This document shows, in pieces, positions 7,820 through 16,625 of a stretch of 64,000 nucleotides of DNA (positions are counted from its first letter, which is position 1; each line of letters opens with the position of its first letter). The notes below the pieces were generated by a model. That model was not told where the DNA came from and searched no databases. It saw only the letters and a list, made by a program, of their open reading frames with translations. Made by a program: the position numbers and the translations under genes. Source of the stretch: Anaerovirgula multivorans (GTDB lineage: Bacteria; Bacillota; Clostridia; Peptostreptococcales; Natronincolaceae); contig NZ_FZOJ01000005.1 of assembly GCF_900188145.1 (NCBI RefSeq), positions 62,001 to 126,000 of the forward strand. The letters run 5' to 3'.

Positions 7820-10800
7820 ATGCTATATAAAAAGAAGTGGAGTCGATGGATGGCATGGCTGATTCTCATGGTAATGATAATTTCTAGTCTATCCCTGCCA
7901 GTGCTGGCAGAGAATGCAGCTGCTGACTTTTTAGAAATTCAATCAGAAGCATCCATAAGTGTAACAGAAACAGTCTATGGAGAACAAGGAACAGCTCCAG
8001 TGCAGATACCGACCTCTGATGAGGTATCTCAGACACCTGAAAGCATCACCATCACCAGCCCAACCAACAATGCCAATATCCTGAACGCAAGGAACAATAG
8101 AAATGGAGCAGAGCTGGAACTGGTGGCAGAAATTATCGATACAGAGGGCAATCCCATAGAGGCAGAAGAAGGGGTAAAATGGTACTACAAGACATCCACC
8201 AGTACCATGGACATAGAGGGAAAAGACCCCATCATCATAGCAGAATCTGCAGGAACCCAATTGACTTATGTCCTATCAGATGTAGCTATCAACTGGATGT
8301 ATCAAGCAGGCTTTGTGCGAATCTACGCAGAATACGGAGAAGAGGATGAAAAAGTAGTCAGTAGCGGCATTACCCGAGCCACCAGCCTATTTAAAAGCGT
8401 TACCGTAGATAAAGAAGAAGTCAAACAAGGCGAAACCATAACAGTAACAGCCATTACACCAGAACAATATGCAGGAGAAACTGTAAACTTCACCTTGAAA
8501 AAAGGTAATACCGTAGTGAAAGAAGAGGGAGAAAATATTACCCTAAGTGGAGAGCTTACAGCATCAGAGGGACAGGCTACAGTAGAGCTGAGCTACACTG
8601 TAGCAGCGGATCTAGCACCAGGAGAATACAGCTTTCATTCCTTTGCCAGTGCCCCTACTCCAGAGGTAATCTTCACCATTACCGAAGGAACACAAATACC
8701 TCAGACACCTGAAAGCATCACCATCACCAGCCCAACCAACAATGCCAATATCTTGAACGCAAGGAACAATAGGAATGGAGCAGAGCTGGAACTGGTGGCA
8801 GAAATCACCGACACAGAGGGCAATCCCATAGAGACAGAAGAAGGGGTGAAATGGTACTACAAGACATCCACCAGTACCATGGACATAGAGGGAAAAGACC
8901 CCATCATCATAGCAGAATCCGCAGGAACTCAATTGACCTATGCGCCATCAGATATAGAAATTGATTGGGACTACAATGCAGGCTATATAAAAATCTACGC
9001 AGAATATGGTACAGAAGAAGAAATCCTTGTCAGCCAAGGGATTATCCTGCCCATCAGTCTGTTTAAAGATATAACAGCAGACAAAGCTACGGTAAATCCT
9101 GAGGAAATCCTAACGATAACCGCCACTGCTCCCCTGCAGTATGCAGGAGAAACTATAAATCTCACATTAAAGAAAGGGGACAATCCAGTAGAAATAGAGG
9201 GAGAGAAGATTACCCTAAGCGGTATATTGATAGCATCAGAGGAAAAATCAGCAGTAGAACTGGACTATACCCTGCCGTCAGCTTTAGAACCGGGAGAATA
9301 CAGCCTCCACTCCCATGTAAGCGAAGCTACCCCAGAGATTGTATTCGCATTGCAGCAGCAGGAAAACATCAACTTTGAAATCACCTTTGTAGACCATGAG
9401 TACAACGTTCATGAAGACGGTTATGCTGTTTACCTGCATCGTCAGCCAGTTACTGCCCGTATTGTTATTACCGATAATGAAGGCCAAGTATTGGATTTAG
9501 AAGAAAATATCGATAAAATAAGGTTTTATTACCATTCGCGGCTTCAGGATCGTAGTCTGACGGAACGGGTGTATATCACCGATTATCAGCTGAAGGCAGA
9601 TAAGATCACCTTTACCCCTCAGATAGCAGAAACAGGACAACTGGGTATGCAGTTTTCTGGTGCGCAGTATATAAACTTCTTATTTGTGGAATATGGTGAT
9701 GATGAAAGCGGCTGGCAAAATTCGGACAAGCTATTTAGCAGATATGAAAACGGTAATTATAATACCTACTACGGTCCAGTGTTTATTGTAATCCCTATAG
9801 AATTAGGCAGCCTCATCGCAGAACCATCCCAACAACCCTTTAACAGCCAAGGGATGGCCATTGATTTTTCCTATCAGGTAACCCCTGGCACAACCTTTTC
9901 CAACCCCAAGGGAGCTTCAGGGGTAAGTTTGCATAAAGCGCCAGATAGTAATGCTTACATTGATATGGGAGGGGCGGGAACCGCTAGAGTTTCAATTTTA
10001 AACGGTGAGTTGGATGAGAGCTATCTAGTGATGGGAACCCTAGAACTATCTGCTGAATTAATAGCAGGAGCAGGTATTGAGGGAGGTACGCGTTTTTTAC
10101 AGTTCGCTTCTGGCAATCGGGGTGTTAATATCCCCTACTGGTTCATTGAATCCAAGGGAATCACCATTCTACAAGACCCCCCAAAAGACCTGTATAACCA
10201 TGGAGACACAGTTAACTTCACTGCCACTGCCATTGACGAAAACGGTCAGCCGGTGACATCGGGTATTCATTGGTACTACACCATTACCCCAGATGGAGAA
10301 AAAATTGGTGATTTAGGAAACGATGCTACCCAACTGAATGTACAACTGGATATGCTGGAGGGGGTAGACGAAACCACTGGTCTTCAGAGGATCTATATCT
10401 ATGGCCAATACGATGGCCATCTTTCCAATCCTGTTGAAATCGATATCCAAACAATTGTTGATGTTGAGGTTAGCGAAAGGACGGGGAACAACCCTCAAGA
10501 CAATGATGTACCGATACAAGTTAGCACCAGTCCAGCCCTCAATGGCTATGAAATCACAGCTTCATTGCTAAAGGAGGATGGCGAACCATTAGCTGATTCC
10601 GATGGAAAACCCATCATCGCTTTAGGAACAGTGGCAGAAAATCAGGCTTCCTTTATCTTAACGATTCCTGCTGATACTACGCCAGGGGATCATCAAATCC
10701 AGGTGGGATATGGGGAGAATCAATACACCTTTCCTTATTCCCTATTTGGTGAAGGAGAAGAACCGCAATTAATCCTGACACTTCCCACAGAAAATAGCTT

Positions 10801-13800
10801 TTTCCGGCAGAATGAAATGGTTCAAGTCAACGCCCAAGTGACAGACTCCTTTGGTCAGCCCATTGAAAGTGACATCATTTGGTACTACTACAAAGGAGAA
10901 GCAGTAGAGGAAAACAGAATCAACCTTGGCACGGGAGGTAGCAGCTATAGCTTCAGCCTTACGGATCAAGACTTAGGAGGCCTAGTGGAGGGAGACTTTT
11001 ATCACCAAATCCTCATTGGCGCTGAATATACCGATTCCAACACAAACAAAACAGGAACAGCTGTCCCACTGCCAATACAAGTTGATTTCATACGAGACAT
11101 GCAGGTAAACCTCCTTCGAACCAGCAGTGGGTTTAGCTACGACGCATATATTGAAACCATCTTCGACAGAGATTTGGCATCCCAGCTGCAGGGACTGCCC
11201 ATTACCATTTCCCTTAGCCAGGATAAGGGAGGCGAACCCCTCAACTTTAAGGGAGAGGCCATGGTATATCATCATAACAACCCAGAGATTGGAAACCACA
11301 GCGGATCCGTTAGCAAACCCAATTGTTCCTCCATAAAAAGCATCCTCAACATACCAGAGGGTCTACCGGCGGGGGAATATTACCTAACAGTAAAAATGGG
11401 GGAAAGATCCCAATATGCCCTGCCTTACACCGTCTTTGGCAACACCGATGCTTTGGTAAAGGATGCCATCGACAGAACAGTACAGTACTTAAATCGCATT
11501 GTAAAAAATGAAGGTTACATACTGGACGATTGGGATGCTATAGCCTTAGCCTGGGCAGGTGAAGACCTTAGCAACAGCAAATGGCAGGACCGCCAAGGCA
11601 GAGATTATGCCTATTGGAAGGCCGTAAAAATTTCAAGTGGTGATTGGGGCTACTCTACCGGAAACAATCCCAGACCCACAGACATTGAACGAAGTATATT
11701 AGGGATTGTGGCCAGCGGCCATGACCCAAGAGATTTTGCCGGTATCAATGTCATTGAGATGATGGTCAACACCCTTGAAGCATATAACTATGATTTTGAA
11801 GGAGGCGACAACGCCCATATGTGGGGCATCATCGCCATGCATGCCGCCGGAGCCGATGCCTCCGATGGCTACGATGCAGCATCAGAAGAACGACTGGTAA
11901 CCACCTTTGCTCAACGAGTGGTTGATAAAAGTGGAGAACTAGATTTCGGTAGTTTTGGTGTAGACATGGCAGGCATGGGAATGAATGCCCTAGGACCCTA
12001 TCGAGGACGTTTTCCAGTAGCCAATGAAGCTTATCTTATCTTAAGAGAAGATGTCAGAAATAGAATAACACCCTTAGGAAGATATAGAAGTTCCGGTTAC
12101 AATCCCGAGTCCATTGTAACCGTAGTACAGGGTTTAACCAGTGGAGGAGAAGATCCATTAATGAAGGATTTTTCCAATGTCAATGGAAACCTGCTAAGTA
12201 TGATCCTCCAAGCACAGGACGAAGCAAATGGTTCCTTCTCCCATGGAAGCCTGATGAAAAATTATATGGCTACTCAGCAAAGTCTGATGGCGTTAACAGA
12301 TATCAAGCATAAAGAATCCATGTACAAGGGAATCCCTAAAAAAGATCTTCCCCCCTATGAAATTAAGATTCCCTCCATCCTCAGTGTAGTTTTAGAGGAA
12401 ACTTCTGTACAGAAGGGAGAGGCGATAAAGTTAGAAGTAACAGTCAACACCATGCTGATAGGAGATAATACCACTGTAAATGCGGAATTAGTAACTATGA
12501 AAGATTTAGTAGACGATGTAGGACAAGAAATCACACCTGTACTAGGGATTGCATCCGTTACAGCAAAAACAAAGAACAACAAAGCAGAATTGACCTTAGA
12601 CATACCAGATACCCTAGAGATAGGAGATTACCATGTATATGTCACCATGGAAGGAGGTCATATAGCCACCAGCCTCTTTAAAGTACGAGAATGGCAACCG
12701 GGTCCGGGGCCAGTAGATCCAAAGGATCCAGTGGAAGGTACAGTCTCTGCTTATATACGGGTAGAAGGCTATAACCGTACCTTGGTGCCAAAACAAATGG
12801 TAAACACCACCAATTTCGACTTGACCCCTTATTTAAGCAAAGGCACAGGGAGTACTGCAACCCCTTCCGAAGGATGGGATCCCGATAGACTGACGAAACC
12901 CACTGCTTTGCATCAGCTAATAACAGCCCTACAACAAAATGGTATATCACAACATGATATACAGGACTATGGTTGGAGTCTATATGTTGCTATGATTGGA
13001 GGAGACCGAGAATTTGATTATCGTAAAACCTCCGGCTGGATGTATCGTGTGAACGACTGGATGCCCAACTATGGCAGCCAGGCCCACATCTTAAAGGATG
13101 GGGAGGACATTCTATGGTACTTTGGTGCCTATGGTTCTGACACATGGTATACCAAGCTCAATGGAGACAAGAGCAGTGTTGCCACAGGAGAAAAGGTAAT
13201 CTTTACATTAACCGGGATGAACACCGATATGGATACTGGAGCAGAAAAACGAGAACCTTTAAAAGATGCCATCATCTATGTCAATGGAAAACCCTATGAA
13301 ATGGAAGGTAAAGAAGTAAAAACCGACCAAGAGGGGAAAGCTACTTTGACTTTTTACGAAGCAGGAAGCTACAGTATCAGTGCAGAACGCTTCAGCGGCG
13401 AAGGTATCCGAAACATTATACGACCAGAGCCAGTAACCATCAGCGTCAGTGGAAGCAGCATCGTTCCTTCAGGAGGAGCAGCGCAAATCAACAATCCAGT
13501 TTACAAGGAACTCTACGATACCATCCTGGTTTCTACTACAGATAAAGAGATTATCGATGCAGTGAAAAAGACTTTGGATATCTATAAAGAGTCCATTGAA
13601 AAAATCAGCACACAAGCTGATATAGAAAATATTTTCAAAGATATCCAAGATATCCTAAAGGTCTACCAAGCTGCAGCAGAAAGAATACAAAGCCAGGAAA
13701 ATGCATCAGAACTTATTACCAAAAGTGCTGAATTGATTGAAGCATTGACAGAGACCCTCACAAAGCTTAGTCAGATAACAGACAAACAAAAGCTAGCACA

Positions 13801-15229
13801 GAATACAGTCAAAACCTTAGAAATCGTTAACACCTTGATTCAAAAAATCCAAAAAGAAACCCTGTTGGATCAAGCAGCAGAAGAAAGTATTACTGCTGCA
13901 GGAAAACTGATTAGAAACATAGGTACAAAAAATAGTAAAGCAGTAGAATCGGCAGCCATTCAAATAGCTAAAACCATTATTGAAAAATTTAGCACCTATG
14001 AATTAACAGAAAAAGCAGTAAACCTTATAAAAGAAAAAATCATTGCAAAAGCAACGATAGACAGACTAGAAGAAATGGCAGAAAAAACTATTAAAAAGAT
14101 AGAACAAATGGAAAAGATCCTAAAAGAAAACGGTATACAAAGCAGCCTCACAAAAGAAATGATCATCCAGATAACAGCGAGAGAAAGTCAAGAGACAGAA
14201 CTACAGTTGGATCAAGAGCTCCTTCAAAGAGCAGCAGCTGCAGGTATACAAAAAATTACATTAAAAACAGAACAGGTGAGCTTCCATTTAACAGAGAACA
14301 CCTTTGGAGAAGTAGCAGCAGGAGAAACCATTACCCTTACAGCGCAAAAGATAGAACTAAAAGATCTTCCTATTGCCGCTAGATCCGCTATTCCAAAGGA
14401 TAGCATCATCTTAGATTTAAATGCGCAAATAGGAAATCAAACTATTAAAAGCTTTGCAGAAGCTATAGAAGTGACTCTTCCCTATACAGGAGAGGTCGAA
14501 GAAGACAAGGAAGTGAAAGTATTCCTACTTAAAGAGGATGGAAGCTTAGCGCTGATAGGAGGAACCTATCATCCACTAACGAAGACCATCACCTTTAGTA
14601 CCAGTCACTTTAGCAAATACCTGGCCATGCAGACAGAAGAGACAATCCAACAGACAGAAGAAGCACAAGCAGTCATGAAACAAAACTATTTTACAGACCT
14701 TGCAGACTACGACTGGGCAGTAGAAGCCATAGAAACTATGGCGGGAAAAGGTATCATTAGTGGTAGAAGAGCAGGTATCTTTGATCCTGGAGGAAACATT
14801 ACTCGGGCAGAATTTGCAGCTCTGATAACCAAGCTAACAAACCATGAAGAAGTAATAGCACAAGCAATAGGTTTTGAAGACATAGCCTCTGACGCATGGT
14901 ACTATGAAGCAGTAACAAAAGCCTACAGAGCCGGATTAATTAAAGGCAGAAACCATAACGAATTTGATCCCAATGGAGCAATCACCAGAGAAGAAATGGC
15001 AGTAATCATTGCGAAAGTATTGAAAAAAGAAACAACAGATACAAGTGTATTAAACAACTTTAAAGACAAAGAAGAAATGGCACCATGGGCAAAAGAAGCC
15101 ATTGTCCTCTGCCACCAAAAAGGCATCATAAAAGGTATGGGAGATGGAAACTTTGCACCAAAAGAAAAAACCAATCGTGCCCAGACAGCAGTGATGCTGT
15201 ACAAGTTGTATAACTTAATCCAGGAATAA
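7820..15229 (+). CDS. 2469-residue multidomain SLH protein with Ig-like repeats, toroid and DUF4430
   Basis: The start is ATG behind AGGAGGAGG, and the signal peptide ends LPVLA. The N-terminal half is a string of Ig-like modules with the recurring theme G.PI...WYY; two of them (about residues 70-293 and 294-517) share a block that is nearly identical in DNA. An alpha/alpha toroid occupies about 1213-1500 (MWGIIAMHAAG, NGSFSHGS), DUF4430 about 1639-1777 (KTSGWMYRVND), a further Ig-like module about 1778-1880, a long helical region about 1895-2110, and three SLH domains about 2290-2469. It is among the largest proteins expected in such a genome and is most similar in layout to the product of 32234-36655. 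The likely role is a surface receptor or scaffold in the B12-linked locus; the Ig string may serve as a stalk. Confidence 0.9.
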   Translation: MLYKKKWSRWMAWLILMVMIISSLSLPVLAENAAADFLEIQSEASISVTETVYGEQGTAPVQIPTSDEVSQTPESITITSPTNNANILNARNNRNGAELELVAEIIDTEGNPIEAEEGVKWYYKTSTSTMDIEGKDPIIIAESAGTQLTYVLSDVAINWMYQAGFVRIYAEYGEEDEKVVSSGITRATSLFKSVTVDKEEVKQGETITVTAITPEQYAGETVNFTLKKGNTVVKEEGENITLSGELTASEGQATVELSYTVAADLAPGEYSFHSFASAPTPEVIFTITEGTQIPQTPESITITSPTNNANILNARNNRNGAELELVAEITDTEGNPIETEEGVKWYYKTSTSTMDIEGKDPIIIAESAGTQLTYAPSDIEIDWDYNAGYIKIYAEYGTEEEILVSQGIILPISLFKDITADKATVNPEEILTITATAPLQYAGETINLTLKKGDNPVEIEGEKITLSGILIASEEKSAVELDYTLPSALEPGEYSLHSHVSEATPEIVFALQQQENINFEITFVDHEYNVHEDGYAVYLHRQPVTARIVITDNEGQVLDLEENIDKIRFYYHSRLQDRSLTERVYITDYQLKADKITFTPQIAETGQLGMQFSGAQYINFLFVEYGDDESGWQNSDKLFSRYENGNYNTYYGPVFIVIPIELGSLIAEPSQQPFNSQGMAIDFSYQVTPGTTFSNPKGASGVSLHKAPDSNAYIDMGGAGTARVSILNGELDESYLVMGTLELSAELIAGAGIEGGTRFLQFASGNRGVNIPYWFIESKGITILQDPPKDLYNHGDTVNFTATAIDENGQPVTSGIHWYYTITPDGEKIGDLGNDATQLNVQLDMLEGVDETTGLQRIYIYGQYDGHLSNPVEIDIQTIVDVEVSERTGNNPQDNDVPIQVSTSPALNGYEITASLLKEDGEPLADSDGKPIIALGTVAENQASFILTIPADTTPGDHQIQVGYGENQYTFPYSLFGEGEEPQLILTLPTENSFFRQNEMVQVNAQVTDSFGQPIESDIIWYYYKGEAVEENRINLGTGGSSYSFSLTDQDLGGLVEGDFYHQILIGAEYTDSNTNKTGTAVPLPIQVDFIRDMQVNLLRTSSGFSYDAYIETIFDRDLASQLQGLPITISLSQDKGGEPLNFKGEAMVYHHNNPEIGNHSGSVSKPNCSSIKSILNIPEGLPAGEYYLTVKMGERSQYALPYTVFGNTDALVKDAIDRTVQYLNRIVKNEGYILDDWDAIALAWAGEDLSNSKWQDRQGRDYAYWKAVKISSGDWGYSTGNNPRPTDIERSILGIVASGHDPRDFAGINVIEMMVNTLEAYNYDFEGGDNAHMWGIIAMHAAGADASDGYDAASEERLVTTFAQRVVDKSGELDFGSFGVDMAGMGMNALGPYRGRFPVANEAYLILREDVRNRITPLGRYRSSGYNPESIVTVVQGLTSGGEDPLMKDFSNVNGNLLSMILQAQDEANGSFSHGSLMKNYMATQQSLMALTDIKHKESMYKGIPKKDLPPYEIKIPSILSVVLEETSVQKGEAIKLEVTVNTMLIGDNTTVNAELVTMKDLVDDVGQEITPVLGIASVTAKTKNNKAELTLDIPDTLEIGDYHVYVTMEGGHIATSLFKVREWQPGPGPVDPKDPVEGTVSAYIRVEGYNRTLVPKQMVNTTNFDLTPYLSKGTGSTATPSEGWDPDRLTKPTALHQLITALQQNGISQHDIQDYGWSLYVAMIGGDREFDYRKTSGWMYRVNDWMPNYGSQAHILKDGEDILWYFGAYGSDTWYTKLNGDKSSVATGEKVIFTLTGMNTDMDTGAEKREPLKDAIIYVNGKPYEMEGKEVKTDQEGKATLTFYEAGSYSISAERFSGEGIRNIIRPEPVTISVSGSSIVPSGGAAQINNPVYKELYDTILVSTTDKEIIDAVKKTLDIYKESIEKISTQADIENIFKDIQDILKVYQAAAERIQSQENASELITKSAELIEALTETLTKLSQITDKQKLAQNTVKTLEIVNTLIQKIQKETLLDQAAEESITAAGKLIRNIGTKNSKAVESAAIQIAKTIIEKFSTYELTEKAVNLIKEKIIAKATIDRLEEMAEKTIKKIEQMEKILKENGIQSSLTKEMIIQITARESQETELQLDQELLQRAAAAGIQKITLKTEQVSFHLTENTFGEVAAGETITLTAQKIELKDLPIAARSAIPKDSIILDLNAQIGNQTIKSFAEAIEVTLPYTGEVEEDKEVKVFLLKEDGSLALIGGTYHPLTKTITFSTSHFSKYLAMQTEETIQQTEEAQAVMKQNYFTDLADYDWAVEAIETMAGKGIISGRRAGIFDPGGNITRAEFAALITKLTNHEEVIAQAIGFEDIASDAWYYEAVTKAYRAGLIKGRNHNEFDPNGAITREEMAVIIAKVLKKETTDTSVLNNFKDKEEMAPWAKEAIVLCHQKGIIKGMGDGNFAPKEKTNRAQTAVMLYKLYNLIQE
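8030..8942 (+). repeat. Two near-identical ~240-bp blocks 672 bp apart inside the giant gene
   Basis: The block at about 8030-8270 (from ACACCTGAAAGCATCACC to CCCAATTGACTTATG) recurs at about 8702-8942 with very few changes. The spacing of 672 bp is exactly 224 codons, so the repeat unit is one protein module; the rest of the unit has diverged. This looks like a recent duplication or gene conversion. Confidence 0.9.
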
Positions 15230-15235
15230 AAAATA

Positions 15236-15270
15236 AAAAACTGTCGGCCAAGAGGGTCGGCAGTTTTTTC
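15236..15270 (+). terminator. Terminator between convergent genes
   Basis: AAAACTGTCGGCC-AAGAG-GGTCGGCAGTTTTTT, directly after the stop codon of the giant SLH gene and before the 3' end of the minus-strand nitrogenase-like gene. The A run on the other side allows it to work in both directions. Confidence 0.9.
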
Positions 15271-15299
15271 TACAATAAATTTACGGCACCTTGTATCCT

Positions 15300-16625
15300 T
15301 TAAGAAAAATTCATGCCATTAAGAATTTGTTCAACTAGGAGAAGGCTTCCCTTAATTCCCAGATGTGTTTTGGGGAAGACATCAATATAGCCCAAACTGG
15401 GAAGTTCAATTTCTATACCACTGAAGGCATGACCTTTTAGCTTTAGCTGAGCGATAGTACTGCCGTTGGAAAATACCAAATCACTTTCTGCTTCATAAAC
15501 ACTTTGGTGCAGCCCTTGTTCCAGGTGATGTTTTTCTAAAAGAGTCCTCAATTTATCTGTAAAGAGGCAGGGATCATCTTTTATATGATCAATGGCGTTG
15601 GGAATCATACCCAAATAATTTAAGAAAAAATCTGTATAGGCATACAAAGAGGAGGAGAGGGCTTCGACAGAAAAAGTAACGCCCCTAGGCAGTCCCGTAA
15701 GGGAATGAATTCTTGAAAGGTGCAGATAGGCATCAACCCTTGCCTTTTCCAACTCCATGGTAAAAGAAGATTGCTGATCTTTAAGTCCCTCATCTGTCGG
15801 TAAAGCATCGCCATAAAGTTTTTCGCAAACTCCTGACAGGAAGGCCTCTGTCAAATCAAAGCCAATGGGAAGGCCCTTATCAAATAAAAAGTAAGGCATC
15901 CCATAGGCTTCTTCTAAATATCTGGCGATATCTAGTCCCAGCTCCGGATATAAAATGACATTGAGGGCAGCCTGTGGAATTCTTCTAAGATCATCAAGGC
16001 TGGTATCTGCACATAAAACGCAATTGGTCTCAATGCCGCATAGTTTTAAAAGTCGCTCTATTTCCTCTATATCCCCTCGATAGTATTTATTAAAAATAGA
16101 TATACCTATGAGATTGATACTGTTTTTCTTTTTCAGCCCTTTTACCAGAGGAAGATTTTTTAGGAGGGCTTGAAGTGTGTCCTGAAAACCCTTATAAAAG
16201 CTTTGTGAAAAACCAGGATTTTCTATTACCAACAGAGGCGTATGGGGAAGTTTAGCCCTGGCAATACCTTCTAAGTCATCGCCAATCAAGGCAGCACCAG
16301 GGGAATTGACGATAGCCACCAAAGCATAATCCTCTCCGTGGATAAAATCCAGTAATGCATTGAGTTTATCTTTGCTGCCGTATACATAATCATAACTGTC
16401 CAAATAGGTACAGGGCACCCTTGGCTGTCCAAAATAAAAGGTCTCTGGATAATTTAGTGGATCAAAGGAGATCTGTCTTGGATACTGATTGTCAGAAATA
16501 GCGCTGTGATAGAACTTACATCCTGTAGGTGCATTCATAATCACTGCTGATCTTCGGATGCCCTCCAAAGCAAAGACAGCTCCTGTTAGACTATCGGCTG
16601 TAATATTTCTGGAATAAAACTTCAT
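15300..16625 (-). CDS. Nitrogenase component 1-like protein (NifK/BchB-like subunit)
   Basis: The 441-residue product is an oxidoreductase of the nitrogenase component 1 family. It keeps the PTGCKFYH motif (C36, the position of the QGC cysteine of NifK), YGSKDKL (the GG-x-x-x-L segment), and NSPGAALIGDDL. The last corresponds to the cysteine-bearing CxxxxIGDDL of NifK, but here the cysteine is replaced. An N-terminal P-cluster cysteine is also missing, so at most one classical ligand remains. The ATG at 16625 lies behind GGGGTGGAG and overlaps the end of the upstream NifH-NifD fusion gene by 35 bases, implying translational coupling. Nitrogenase is excluded; a nitrogenase-like two-electron reductase of the DPOR/CfbCD kind is the better model. 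Substrate is unknown; the B12 locus around it makes a corrinoid or other tetrapyrrole a fair guess. Confidence 0.85.
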   Translation of the reverse strand: MKFYSRNITADSLTGAVFALEGIRRSAVIMNAPTGCKFYHSAISDNQYPRQISFDPLNYPETFYFGQPRVPCTYLDSYDYVYGSKDKLNALLDFIHGEDYALVAIVNSPGAALIGDDLEGIARAKLPHTPLLVIENPGFSQSFYKGFQDTLQALLKNLPLVKGLKKKNSINLIGISIFNKYYRGDIEEIERLLKLCGIETNCVLCADTSLDDLRRIPQAALNVILYPELGLDIARYLEEAYGMPYFLFDKGLPIGFDLTEAFLSGVCEKLYGDALPTDEGLKDQQSSFTMELEKARVDAYLHLSRIHSLTGLPRGVTFSVEALSSSLYAYTDFFLNYLGMIPNAIDHIKDDPCLFTDKLRTLLEKHHLEQGLHQSVYEAESDLVFSNGSTIAQLKLKGHAFSGIEIELPSLGYIDVFPKTHLGIKGSLLLVEQILNGMNFS

